This document shows positions 20,909 through 31,103 of a stretch of 64,000 nt of DNA, piece by piece. Numbering within the stretch: the stretch's first letter is position 1; the number at the start of each line of letters is the position of its first letter. The translations under genes were made by a program, and so were the position numbers. The DNA lies in assembly GCF_027943255.1 (NCBI RefSeq), contig NW_026562179.1, positions 5,582,501 to 5,646,500 on the forward strand, given 5' to 3'. Origin of the DNA: Anastrepha obliqua (Eukaryota; Arthropoda; Insecta; Diptera; Tephritidae). The notes beneath the pieces are model-generated. The model was given only the letters and a program-made list of their open reading frames with translations, searched no databases and was not told the origin of the DNA.

Positions 20909-21432
20909 GTTATCGTCCGAAAGATTGGACGATGTAAAAAAAACACAAGTTTTCTTGGTCGACAGACCTTTATTCTTCAGATTCCAATTTACAACTCAAA
21001 ACTTAATACTAAATTTGTCCTTAATATAGCTTATTTCTACTTGTGTCAGCATTTTTGATAATTGATTTCATCGGCGCATGCCGGATGTTTATTGCTTATT
21101 GATTTTGTTGATCGAAGTATCAGTATATTTGGATATTGTGATTTTTATTGGTAAAGCTAGTTCAGCATTTTTTACAATTGCTTTACATCGGCGCATGGCG
21201 GATGTTTATTACTTAAACTTATATTTATTGATAAAGCTAATTTTGCTGATCGAAGTGTCAGTATATTTGGATATTGATTTTTATTGCTAAAGCTAGGCTC
21301 AGCATTTTTTACAATTGCTTTACATCGGCGCATGGCGGATGTTTATTGCTTACATTGTTGCGTTTGTTTATTCAGCATCTGAGATGTTGCAATTGCATTA
21401 CGGGTGTGGGTATAACTTAAGTGGTGCTAACT
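20908..21432 (-). repeat. errantivirus 5' LTR
   Basis: This is the right copy of the 525-bp LTR, which carries the promoter of the element in minus orientation. It is almost identical to 13814-14338 and is followed by the TACA duplication. Confidence 0.95.
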
Positions 21433-22400
21433 TACACGAGGAAGCAATCTTTTTACGCGTGTGGTTATTATTGTAAACGGTTGCATTGAGCGTACATTTT
21501 ACTCACATATGTACAAGTTAACGCAGCAGTACTTATGCCTAAATTTTCATTCCATTACATATATTTCAATGGAATGCAAACATACATACATATACATATA
21601 TTCATACAGCAGTGGCTGCACGCCTGCATTCGCATAGAATAGAAACATACAAATTAGCAGGCACAACTGTAGCTGACAGCCTGCAATAATTAATCGTAAC
21701 ACAATGCTGCTGTGACTAACTTAACACTTTGCTTAAATACTTCTGCTTTACACCCACACTTCGGGATAACCGAAGCTCAACGAACCTGAACAGGTCGTCG
21801 CTAAAAAAGTACTTAAGCAAGGCCGTTTTCTTAGAAGATTACCAAAAGTTATCAGTAATAGTGCATAGTGAAAGTAAGTGTTAAAACTAACAAGAAAGGG
21901 TTTTATTTGGTAAAGTGTTCAAGTGAAGCAGTTTCCAGGCATCTACCAAAGAGATAAAAAAAGTGCGTCAGAAATATTTAAGAGAAGAGATTGTTTTCAC
22001 ATTTTCCAACGATATTTTCACGAAAAATTTACAAAATATATATTAATTTTGCAAATGATTGATAACAAGTGAAACAGTGAATAAATGGTTTGAAAAATAC
22101 ACACAACTGAAATCGGGAAAAATAATTAATCTTTTAGATGTTTTTACTTAAGATATTTAAGAAAAGAGATTGTTTTCACACTTTCCGTAGATATTTTGAA
22201 GAAAAATTTCAAAAATATATATCATTTTTGCTGATCATTTCCCATTTCTATTCTGTGTAATTTTCATTTCAACGCGTGCTCACAGTTCAATTATATTTTT
22301 AAAACATACTGTTAATTTTAATTCCAGTTTAAAAACAAGAAAAGTAGCAATCAAGAGCTCAGAGTGACATAAAGAAGACCACTTTGATTCGGTAAAAGAA

Positions 22401-22844
22401 ATGCCAAGAGGTAGAAGACATGCTAACATCGGACGTAATACACGTCACAATAGAAATGTGCAAAATCACAGACAAAATGAAAGTGAGGAAAATCATGCTG
22501 ATAGATTAAGTCAACAAAGAGATCGTACTAGGTCACGTTCTCAAAATCGGCAAATAAATATCAATTCTGTAAATTTGAATGGTGCAGCATTTCAATATAA
22601 TCCACAACTTGATTATTCATCTCACAAATACGTTGTCATTGGAAGTATGGATAAAATTTGCGGATTTTGTCACGCATTGAAATTCAAAACTGAAACACTA
22701 GGCATGTGTTGCGCTGCAGGAAAAGTTCGTTTACCAGACATACAATATCCGCCCGAACCATTAGCTACATTATTATCGGGAACATCACCCGATTCCAAAC
22801 ATTTTCTTGAAAAAATTTCCACTATAATTCATGTTTTCAAATGA
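22401..22844 (+). pseudogene. Helitron Rep-helicase N-terminus (copy C)
   Basis: The frame starts MPRGRRHANIGRNTRHNRN, a basic, Arg/Gln/Asn-rich N-terminus typical of animal Helitron proteins. It continues through a Cys-bearing block (KICGFCHALKFKTE ... GMCCAAGKV) and the LSGTSPDSKHFLEKI segment. A one-base change near 22824 compared with copy D ends the frame early. A second piece (22841-23062) resumes the protein but lacks about 350 bp present in copy D. It retains neither the HUH nuclease nor the helicase. Confidence 0.8.
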
Positions 22845-23054
22845 CATCTTTTGGTGCTGGAAAAATTATAACCGATAACTTCATGCCAACGTTCAAGGTA
22901 ATACATAAACTTCAACGTTCAACAATAGAATTACGATTGAATTACATTAGATTCAACCAAAGAAAATTACGCTGTGACGAATACATACATTTACGAGATG
23001 CAATTAATAACGATACCAACGTTAATAACATTGGTCAAATGGGAATAAGCGAAA

Positions 23055-23520
23055 AATTGTGAAACAACGAACAGAAAAAGTTAAAGCAGATGACCTTTAA
23101 TATTTTATAACTTAAAAACAGTTAACAAAATTTGGTTGTAAAATATCTCAAACTGAAATTCAGTTCGCCTACACAAGCTTTTCAACCATGATATGTTTAC
23201 ATATATACAAATTTACATGCACAAGCCAACACACAGTTTTCAACAAAATTACATACATATATGTTAAATGTATTCATATATCTACACAAAACGAGTTAAA
23301 ATTATAAGCGGAAAAGAATATAAGAGGCTTTGGAAAATTCTAATAACACACTTTAATTTAAATTATTACGGTTCAATTGAATTTATTTTAAAATTTTCCA
23401 TTAAGCAAAAAGGAACTGTTTTCGTCAGTTATTTTGTGTGCCTTTCTTCTGGCAGGCGCCGTTATGCCTCTCAGCTGTTCATCATCCCATGGGCGTGAGA
23501 GCACGCCTATGAGCTCGTTG
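23055..23520 (+). repeat. LIR family copy 5 (partial)
   Basis: It matches the inner part of the LIR family from AACAACGAACAGAAAAAG to CATTAAGCAAAAAGGAACTG and the block around 23440-23480. Both termini are missing. It abuts the truncated Helitron C. Confidence 0.55.
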
Positions 23521-23589
23521 CAAAACTGGGCAGCATTGCACTCCCTGGGCTAGCAAACAGCTAATGGTGCTCATGATGCCAGCACCATA

Positions 23590-24664
23590 GATGACTAGAT
23601 GGGAAACTTTTATCTCGTGAGAGCGCTGAAAAATGTGCACTTTTTATAACATTTGCCAATATTGCCACACCGGTAGAAACATGAATTTGGTATTTAAAAA
23701 AAAATAGGGAATTTTTAGTTTCCACACCACTATTGAGGTTAGTATTTAGTGTGCGGTTGTCCAATAGCCTTATATCACTTGTAAACACCGACATACATAT
23801 ACTAATAATCAGCACAATCCGTATGAAATATGTACATAAATAAGCAAAAATTTATATGTAAATGAAACTATTTAAAAATTGATTTATTGAAATACAAAAG
23901 CAATTTAATAATAATAAAGTAATGAACGCGAAAAACATAAGTTATAATTAAAAATATGACATATTGCGATTTTTTAATATAACACAGAAAGTCGGTAACA
24001 AAAAAAAAATTCTCAAAAAACGAACAGAATAAGTTAAAGCAGATTACTTTTAATTTTTGTAAAATACCTCAAACTCAAATTCAATTCCCTTACCTACGCT
24101 TTATATATATATATATGTATATAATTGGCGCGTATACCCTTTTTTGGGTGATTGGCCGAGCTCCTTTTCCTATTTGGAATTGGGTTTGAGATATTTTACA
24201 AAGATTAAAAGTAATCTGCTTTAACTTATTCTGTTCGTTGTTTGAGATTGTTTTTTTGTGACCCACTTTCTGTGTTATATTAAAAAATCGCAATACGTCA
24301 TGTATAGTATTTAGTTATAACTCATGATTTTCGTGTTCATTACTTTATTATTATTAAATTACTTTTGTATTTCAGTTTTAAACAATTTCATTTAAATATA
24401 AATTTTTGGCTTATTTTTGTACATATTTCATACGGATTGTGCTTATTTTTAGTATATGTAGGTGACGACGAGTGATATAAGGCTATTGGATAACCGCACA
24501 CTAAATACTAACCTCAATGGTAGTGTGGAAACTATAAATTCCCAATTGTTGTTTAAAAAATACCCAACTCATGTTTCTACCGGAGTGGCAATATTGGCAA
24601 ATGTTATAAAAAATGCACATTTTTCAGCGCTCTCACGAGAAAAAGAGTTGCACATTTAGTCATC
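23590..24664. repeat. LIR family copy 6 (foldback with TA flanks)
   Basis: The left arm (23590 to about 24100) and right arm (about 24180 to 24664) are inverted copies. The outer ends are GATGACTAGATGGGAAAC and GTTGCACATTTAGTCATC. TA lies outside each end (23588-23589 and 24665-24666), so this copy may show a TA target duplication. The centre holds a TA microsatellite and an inverted SINE tail. Confidence 0.72.
24118..24182 (-). mobile_element. SINE 3' tail fragment
   Basis: Read on the minus strand, GGAGCTCGGCCAATCACCC, a run of A/G, then TATACGCGCCAATTATATAC match the end of the SINE at 11630-11680. The tRNA-like head is missing. Confidence 0.7.
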
Positions 24665-24788
24665 TATGACAATGTTTCCATTGATACCATAGATAATATT
24701 GGTACTTCTGCATATACACTTTTCGCGTTATCAGTTAAAATTATTCATTGTTTAATAAACTAGAGCCAAAAACCAACAAATACAAATA

Positions 24789-26001
24789 CAGTGCACTCGC
24801 GATAACTCGAACTAATTAAAACAGGCGCTGTTCGATTTATCGAATTTGTTCGACTTATCAATTGAGTGTGCTATGTTAAAAAAACAGTCATCGATATCGA
24901 TTTTTTTCAATTAAATTTATTTATTTATTTACATATGGATATGAACATGAATATGTTTAAAATAATTAATTAGTTTCAATATTTTTCATCAAATATATGG
25001 CAGTCTTTGTGTCAGTTACACAAAAAAAGTCAGCTTTAACAGAAAAGTTAGGCCGAAAAGAAAGTTGTAATGTGTGTTTGTCTTTTCTTGCCTGCAGCAA
25101 TGTTGAATATGACTTTTTCACGCAGCAATTGAAGAGTGTTAACCTTTGCGGGGCTTACTTGTTCAGTTGTGGCCCACTGAATTACCTTATTGATAGAGCT
25201 AACTGCCTCCTCAGATGATATCCGCTCACATGTCTCAGTTGTGTTGTTAAACTCAGACTCAGAATCACTAGTTTCAATTATTACTTCTGTGTCGGTAAAT
25301 TCGGCACCATCATTCCATTTGTTAACATCATAAAGCGTAAATTCGACTTGTAAATTATGTTTTTCATGTTATGTTCTTTCAAGATGAGTCCACTTATTGG
25401 GTAATTATTTTTTCTTTGGGACAGAAACCATTTGTATAAAGCGGCTTTCATTTTAGGAAACTCAGAAGCTTTTAAAGTTCTCCTCTTCCCAGGACCCAAA
25501 AACGTGTTGTTTACTGCTTTTAAAATTGCCTTGTCTTTCTTTTTTATAAGACTTATGGTGGACTTGGCTACCCCATATTCCTTCGCTAGAGAAGTAACAC
25601 TACATCCACGTTTAATTTTGTTAAGGACTTAATGTTAAACACTTCAACCTTTTACGATCCATTACTCACATGCACTGATACACTACAAATGACAAATTTA
25701 AAGCAATTTGGTCAATGCAAGATGTTGTTCCCAGAAAACTAACGGGATATTAACGCCGAAATATTCATATGGACAATACACTAGTATACATATAATTTAT
25801 ATACATATACTATTACACATGTATGTATGTACAAAATGTACATGTTTGAAAAGAATTTGTGTACAAATAAATTTGCTTTTTTGTTCGAGTTATAGCGCTT
25901 TAATATTGTTCGAGTTACAAACTAGTCAATAGGGGAAAAAATGTGTTCGAGTTAGCACGTCGTTCGACTTAGCGGCTATTCGAGTTACCGCGAGTGCACT
26001 G
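24789..26001 (-). mobile_element. pogo/Tigger-like DNA transposon, internally deleted
   Basis: The terminal inverted repeats begin CAGTGCACTCGCGATAACTC and end GAGTTACCGCGAGTGCACTG. TA flanks both sides (24787-24788 and 26002-26003), the target duplication of the Tc1/mariner-pogo group. On the minus strand (about 25630-25380) the coding remnant shows a CENP-B/Psq-type helix-turn-helix, GCSVTSLAKEYGVAKSTISLIKKK, followed by GPGKRRTLKASEFPKMKAAL of the second DNA-binding domain. Near 25330-25000 a C-terminal acidic/helical tail remains. The DDE catalytic core is deleted, so the copy cannot transpose by itself. Confidence 0.85.
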
Positions 26002-26129
26002 TATCAATATAAAATGCTAAGAACTGCAAGCCGCGTTTGGCCGTAACCATGTCGGAAGATTTTATTTATTTATGATCTCAAACGGTCTAGTAAAACTAAA
26101 GAAAAATATACACATACATAATTTAATTA

Positions 26130-27560
26130 CAAAGTTACATTTAACTAAACTAAAGATAGAGTTTAACAGTACAGAAAACTCTTTGAAACTGAGAAATAAG
26201 AGGTAAAGATCTCATTAAAATCACAAAGAGGACGCTCATTAGGAGCATTACGAGCAGAGTTTGTATTGAACTTATTTAAATAGAAAGAATGAGCGTTACG
26301 AAGAATTCTGGGAGGTGAGGGAATTTATTACTTTGGAGCAGAAATAGGCAATAATTTTCAATTTCGAAATATTTAGATTCTTTAACAGATTGAAGTACAA
26401 TAGTAGTATGAAAGACAATAGTGAGTTTGGGAAAACTGGCATAATAACATTTTTTGATATTCAAAGAAAGTTTTAATTTTTGACACCATCTAACTAATTT
26501 GTCTATATCTGCTTGAAGCCTTCATACATGAGTTGTGTTATTTGTAACTGAAAATATGTTTAACTCGTTAACCTATAACAGGATATTAGCAAATTTGAAG
26601 CAATTGAAGCAAACTGAAAATATGTTTAACTCGTTAACCTATAACAGGATATTAGCAAATTTGAAGCAATTGCTAATATCGTTGATAAAGAGCACAAAGA
26701 GTGGCGGACCTGAAACACTTCCCTGAGGTACTCCAGAGCAGGTAACGAAAAGTTTCAAAGGATATACCATCAATTGTGACCACACAACTCCTTCCGCATA
26801 AATAGGATTTCAACTATTGCAGGAAAACTTAGTGAAACCCAAGCGAATATAATTGATATAATAAAATGTTGTGACAGACTCTGTTGAAAATTTTGGAAAA
26901 ATCCATGTAAATGCAGTCGACTTGCTGCCCTGCTGAGAAGGCTTTAATGCAGTATTCACTAAAAACGGCGAGATTAAACACTGTCCACTGACGAATCCAT
27001 TGATGATTGCACGAAATTAGGCTTTTAGTGGCAAAGTAAATATTTTCTTTGACGCAGGTTGCAAAAAGATTACAAATTGTCGAGAGCTGGGAAATTGGGC
27101 GATAATTACTTACCCCATTCTTATTGCCACTTTTAACGTATTAAAGATTATTTTTGAGGGCGAAATAACTGCCGGACATTTCTTTAGTAAAATTATATAA
27201 TAGAAAACTCATTGATATCAGTTTGTGAAGAAGATTTTAAAATTAAAATTTTGTGTTCGACATCATCATCTGAAAGACTTAACATAGATGTCTAAAATTC
27301 TGAGTTGGAGATTGATTGAAAGATAAGAATCTGTTGAATCTGTGAAAGAATGTTGACTACTTTTAATGGCGTGTTAGCTGATTTACTACCAAAACAAATA
27401 CCTGATGGAACACTACCACAAGATTTCTTAGATATAATGAAGTGCCGAAAAGAATAAAAACTAGATTTAATACTATTCTCAACACTTAGAATGTAATTAT
27501 TGCGGAGATATTTATTTAAGCAATTGAATTTTTTCAGGTCGAGTTATACCATTTTTATCA
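26130..27560 (-). pseudogene. jockey-superfamily LINE reverse transcriptase, decayed
   Basis: Minus-strand RT blocks appear in order: NYRPISQLSTI (about 27100), QVDCIYMDFSKIF (about 26915), GVPQGSVSGPPLFVLFINDI (about 26715), and a palm/thumb segment ending in KLKLSLNIKKC (about 26455). They are in several frames with stops between. A 66-bp direct duplication (26546-26611 and 26612-26677) lies inside the RT, a multiple of three. EN and the 3' end are not recognisable. Confidence 0.75.
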
Positions 27561-27589
27561 TTTAATTCGTTCCATTTTTTGTTTTTTAC

Positions 27590-27800
27590 GTACAACGCAC
27601 AACCAGCAATCCTGGGATGCTTCGCCTTTTCACGTTGGCTTACTCCCGTACGGGTGTTCGGAAGCTACCCAGGCATACTTGAGCTAATCCCGGAAGTTGT
27701 GAGCTGCTTGAACTATATGTAGAAGAATCGTCCCAAGTGAATGGCGATCAGTAACGTTACCCCACTTGCGTGAACTTCTACATATGGAACCATCCTCCGC
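27590..27800 (-). mobile_element. RTE-like LINE 5' segment
   Basis: About 200 bp are nearly the same as 49400-49615, the part upstream of the endonuclease start in the RTE-like LINE at 48508-49620 (shared CTGGGATGCTTCGCCTT and CTTCTACATATGGAACCATC). No endonuclease or RT follows, so only the 5' module is here. Confidence 0.7.
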
Positions 27801-28413
27801 GAAGTATACTGTTAAAAATAGCACCTCATTTGTTTTTTACGTGTTTTCAGATGGAAAATGGTAAACGAGTTCTTTATCGTGAACTGCCCATTGGGGGCAA
27901 TTTTGTATGCATTTCCTTTATTGGGAGGAATGACTAGGTGAGTGTTATAAGTGATATAATTTGGTATGTAGAAAATGAGAAATTGGGTACGATTTAGTAA
28001 TTTCCCCACCAAGGAGTTAGATAGTACCTTGCATGAAAGCTGAGTAACAAATAAGTGCTAAGATCATCGGCAGTGGTCCTAAATTTTATTTGAGGTTTAT
28101 ATGATTAAGGTAGAGCCATATTTTTGATTGTAATACAAAAATTATAAAGTATTTCTTAATAAGAATTAAAACTCATTTTTTGATAGACTATTTTAATAGG
28201 AAGGTAAGGAATCTTAATTTCAAAATATAAAATTTTTGAGTGTAACACACCGTTGAGGCATACGAGTATATATAATCTATTAAATATTTTTCGCACTGAT
28301 TTCGTATATTTTTATTTTCGATGTAGGCCCCACTTCCTACCATTTGTAGATTGCGCCTTGTACTCCCTTTTAATGAATAAAGTTAGAGGCTATCACAGTG
28401 GGTGACTTGTACA
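27801..28413. other. no gene recognised
   Basis: AT-rich sequence with short frames only (for example 27812-28012 minus), none with a recognisable motif. Confidence 0.4.
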
Positions 28414-28726
28414 TCTTATATCTATATATATAAAAATGAAATGATGTTCGTTTGTACGCATTTTTTTGGGCCGATACGAGGCCAATTTTATTCGTTCTTT
28501 TTTCATATTATAGGGATCCACTAGGGGAAGGTTTTTAGCAAAAAAAAATTTCTTTTAAATATTTTCTTCATATAAAAAAAAGAAAAAATCAAAATATTGT
28601 ACAAAACAAAACTTGCTCGATTCTTAGATTAAAGTAAGTTTCGAATCGACATTCATTTTATGTGTACAACTTTTTTTGAGTTTTTCGTTATTGTATACAG
28701 AAATTTCAAATGATTCGAATGAAAAT

Positions 28727-29105
28727 TTTTTTTTTTTTTAATTTCTTCCATAAAATACAATACAATACAATAAGTAATTTGATTTACAAAAAGATGGAAT
28801 GAGAGTGATATTGAAGGGCCAATGCCCCCAAGCTCATTTAGAAGAAATATATACATATTATTTAAAAACAAGTGGTTAACAAACAATGACATATACGATT
28901 AGTTGACAATTGCTTACAAGGATTTTGCAAGATCTGTTGGTGTTTGACGGTTAAGCCGACTTTGGGTAGATTTTTCTTTATTTGGTAGTCTTCTCATCAT
29001 AGGATTTGTATGCGTTAATAGTCTATTTATGTGTCTTCTGCTAGCGCTTTGTATTGTTTCATCAATAGTATCGATGTCAAGGTCGCGATGAATATCTGCG
29101 TTAGG
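28727..29105 (-). pseudogene. jockey-clade LINE, extreme 3' end
   Basis: On the minus strand from 29105 the translation reads IPNADIHRDLDIDTIDETIQ, then RLLTHTNPMMRRLPN. This is the last conserved segment of jockey RT proteins (NxDLHRDLxIPTV...HPNPL). A 3' UTR follows and ends in a long poly(A), seen as the T-run at 28728-28739 on plus. Only about 70 codons remain. Confidence 0.72.
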
Positions 29106-29106
29106 T

Positions 29107-29588
29107 ATGCATCAAGGTGCATTAGTTAAGGTCTTAAGTATTTATGAAAATAATGTTTCAATTCAATTGAGCAATGCTTTCTTTGACCAATTCTATATGG
29201 AAATGAATGCGTTTGCAAACGATGTTTTCGGCTATGAACAAATGTTGGAATCGAATGAAAAAGGAAAGAAACGCGAAATGATAAAAAAATTCTTGGAAAA
29301 TTTAAAATGAATGGTGCTTCATTGGAAAAATTAAAAGGTAATAAGAACATACACAAGATAAAGTTAGAATTCGAATTTTTAGATTTATTTTGTTTATTTC
29401 TCATTTTTTCAGAAGTATACCACACAACAACTCATTCAAACTCTGATTTTGAAATCCTGTTGGAATTGGTGATCGATAATTTTGTCACTATAATGGTCAA
29501 TGGAAATTTGCGTGTATCAGACCCTGCATATTATTTACCATATCAAATTTTTATGGAACATATGGACCAAATGAACACAAAAAAATAA
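29107..29588 (+). pseudogene. gene fragment with a 75-bp intron, unknown product
   Basis: Two overlapping frames (29107-29310 and 29307-29588) look like one spliced coding sequence. A donor AAAAG|GTAATA (intron from 29338) and an acceptor with a long pyrimidine tract, TTTTTTCAG (29404-29412), delimit a 75-nt intron of typical dipteran size. The reading frame is kept across it and then runs to a TAA at 29586-29588. Upstream, a one-base shift in the A-run near 29282-29288 would connect the first frame. The protein is acidic/helical, with no domain I recognise (for example VFGYEQMLESNEKGKKRE and LRVSDPAYYLPYQIFMEHM). It has no Helitron or LINE motif. Its location inside a Helitron suggests capture of a host gene piece. 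Confidence 0.5.
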
Positions 29589-29599
29589 TTTAGTTTTGT

Positions 29600-30290
29600 T
29601 TTGATTTTTTGCAACATTTTAGTTTTCAGTTAATACAATAAAAACAATACTGTTTTTTCGTGAACACAAAATTCTAAATTTATTACGTTGTTTGTTTAGA
29701 ATTTTTTTAGAAAAAAAGTAAAATTTTTGGTTTTGAGGAAATTTGTTTATTGTTGCTATTTGTGAAAGCGTAGATATTTGTAAGTATTTGACTATAATCC
29801 TAAAAGTTAATGGAATACCACTATGACACATAGAAAACATTTTTTCAAAGGGTGTTTTTCTAAAATTACAAAAAAAAAATTTGAAAAATTTTAAACAAAT
29901 AAAATAAAATAAAACTTTTTCAAGGGTATGAAATTTTTTCAAAACAAAATTTTCCGAAAACCAAACAAAATTAAAAAAAAAATGGTGTTTTCAAAGCATT
30001 TCATATTCCACTATTAATAGAGAATACATTTTTTCGAGGGGGTGTTTTTCAAAGCGGAAAAAAATCTTTTTTAACAAATCAATTTAAACTTTTACAAAAG
30101 TATGAAATTTTTTCAAGAACAAAATTTTCTCAAAAACGTTAAATTAAAAAAAAAATAGTTTTTTCAAAATATTTAATTTTCAGCAATTAACTGAGAAGAA
30201 ATTTGTTAGAGCGAAGTGTTTTTCAAAACTTCAAAAAACACTTTTTAACCAAAAAAAATAAACCTTTTTTCAAAAACAACAGGAATGATA
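29600..30290. repeat. degenerate A/T-rich tandem repeats
   Basis: Three degenerate units of roughly 170 bp share a TTTTTTCNANGGGGTGTTTTTC-like core (near 29838, 30028 and 30197) and a GAAATTTTTTCAA-type block. Minus frames here (29619-29942) are low-complexity readings, not genes. Confidence 0.5.
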
Positions 30291-30299
30291 ACATTGTCT

Positions 30300-31040
30300 A
30301 ACAATTTCTGCACTTTTGCACAGTCTAAAGAGGCATTGATACAGAGTATATTTCCAAACATAGTTCAACATTACAAAAACCATGATTGACTCAGCGAAAG
30401 AGCAATTTTAGCTGGGAAAAATAAGGACGTCAATGATATAAATTCAGCTATTTTAGATCAAATACCTGGTGACATAGTTGCGTATAAGTCAATGGACACT
30501 ATTAGTGATCAAGATGAGGTCGTAAATTATCCAACTGAATTCTTAAACTCACTCGATTTGCCAGGCTTACCACCTCATAATTTATGATTAAAAATTGGAG
30601 CACCGATTATTATGCTGCGCAATAGTAATGTGCCCCGACTTTGCAACGGTACCAGACTCGCTTTGAAGAAGCTAATGGGTAACGTTACCGAAGCAACAAT
30701 TTTGAAAGGGAAGTACAAAGGAGAAGACATTTTGATACCCTGAATTCGACTGATTCCGGCGGATTTACCATTCGATTTCAAACGTTTGCAGTTCCCTATT
30801 CGCCTGGCCTCCGCTATGAGAATTAATAAGGCGCAAGGACAGTCTCTACAAATGTGCGGTATTAATTTAGAATACCCAATTTTTTCTCATGGACAATTGT
30901 ATGTAGCTTGCTCACGAGTTGGCAAACCATCGTCATTATTCACGCGAAAGATGAAAAAACCAAAAACGTTGTCTACCAAAAATTGTTACAATAAAGTTCG
31001 AATGAAATTGTATCAAAGAATTTGCTTTGTTTCGTATTAA
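30300..31040 (+). pseudogene. Helitron helicase C-terminal part (copy A)
   Basis: The translation carries late SF1/PIF1-type helicase motifs: ERAILAGKNKDVNDIN, PHNLxLKIGAPIIMLRN, and then [14 protein letters not shown] with LYVACSRVG, the last two being the standard C-terminal helicase boxes. Stops and a shift occur at about 30388, 30586 and 30741. The Rep domain and Walker A/B are absent. Confidence 0.85.
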
Positions 31041-31103
31041 TTTTATTCTCTTTCAGCAAATCATTGAATTTATCGTCTAGCGAAGCGGGCGAGGGTACGC
31101 TAG

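Larger units (their letters stand above)
13814..21432 (-). mobile_element. errantivirus (env-type Ty3/Gypsy endogenous retrovirus)
   Basis: Two 525-bp LTRs (13814-14338 and 20908-21432) bound a 7.6-kb element read on the minus strand: leader, gag, pol, env remnant. LTR ends are AGTTA...TAACT, as in the gypsy group. A 4-bp target duplication, TACA, flanks it (13810-13813 and 21433-21436). The LTRs differ at one position that I can see (GGTTGAC versus GGTCGAC near 13856/20950), so insertion is recent. Gag is open. Pol is open except for a late frameshift, and env lacks its N-terminal part. The element could still make particles inside a cell lineage but probably not a functional envelope; this last statement is inference. 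Confidence 0.95.
13647..23054 (+). mobile_element. Helitron C, split by an errantivirus and 3'-truncated
   Basis: The 5' end is TCTATATATATAAAAATTCAG (13647 on) after an A, the Helitron start seen at 8714 and 28421. The errantivirus occupies 13814-21432. From 21437 the Helitron leader resumes and is nearly identical from about 21630 to the leader of Helitron D (43910 on). It encodes the N-terminal part of the Rep-helicase at 22401-22844. An internal deletion relative to Helitron D follows, and homology ends at about 23050 next to LIR sequence. No CTAG end is left. It is non-functional. Confidence 0.78.
28421..31103 (+). mobile_element. Helitron A (nested), internally deleted
   Basis: It starts TCTATATATATAAAAATG and ends GCGAAGCGGGCGAGGGTACGCTAG, inserted between A28420 and T31104. 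It keeps only the C-terminal part of the Rep-helicase (30300-31040). In place of the Rep and helicase core it holds an inverted jockey fragment, a fragment of a gene with an intron (29107-29588) and A/T-rich tandem repeats. Confidence 0.78.
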
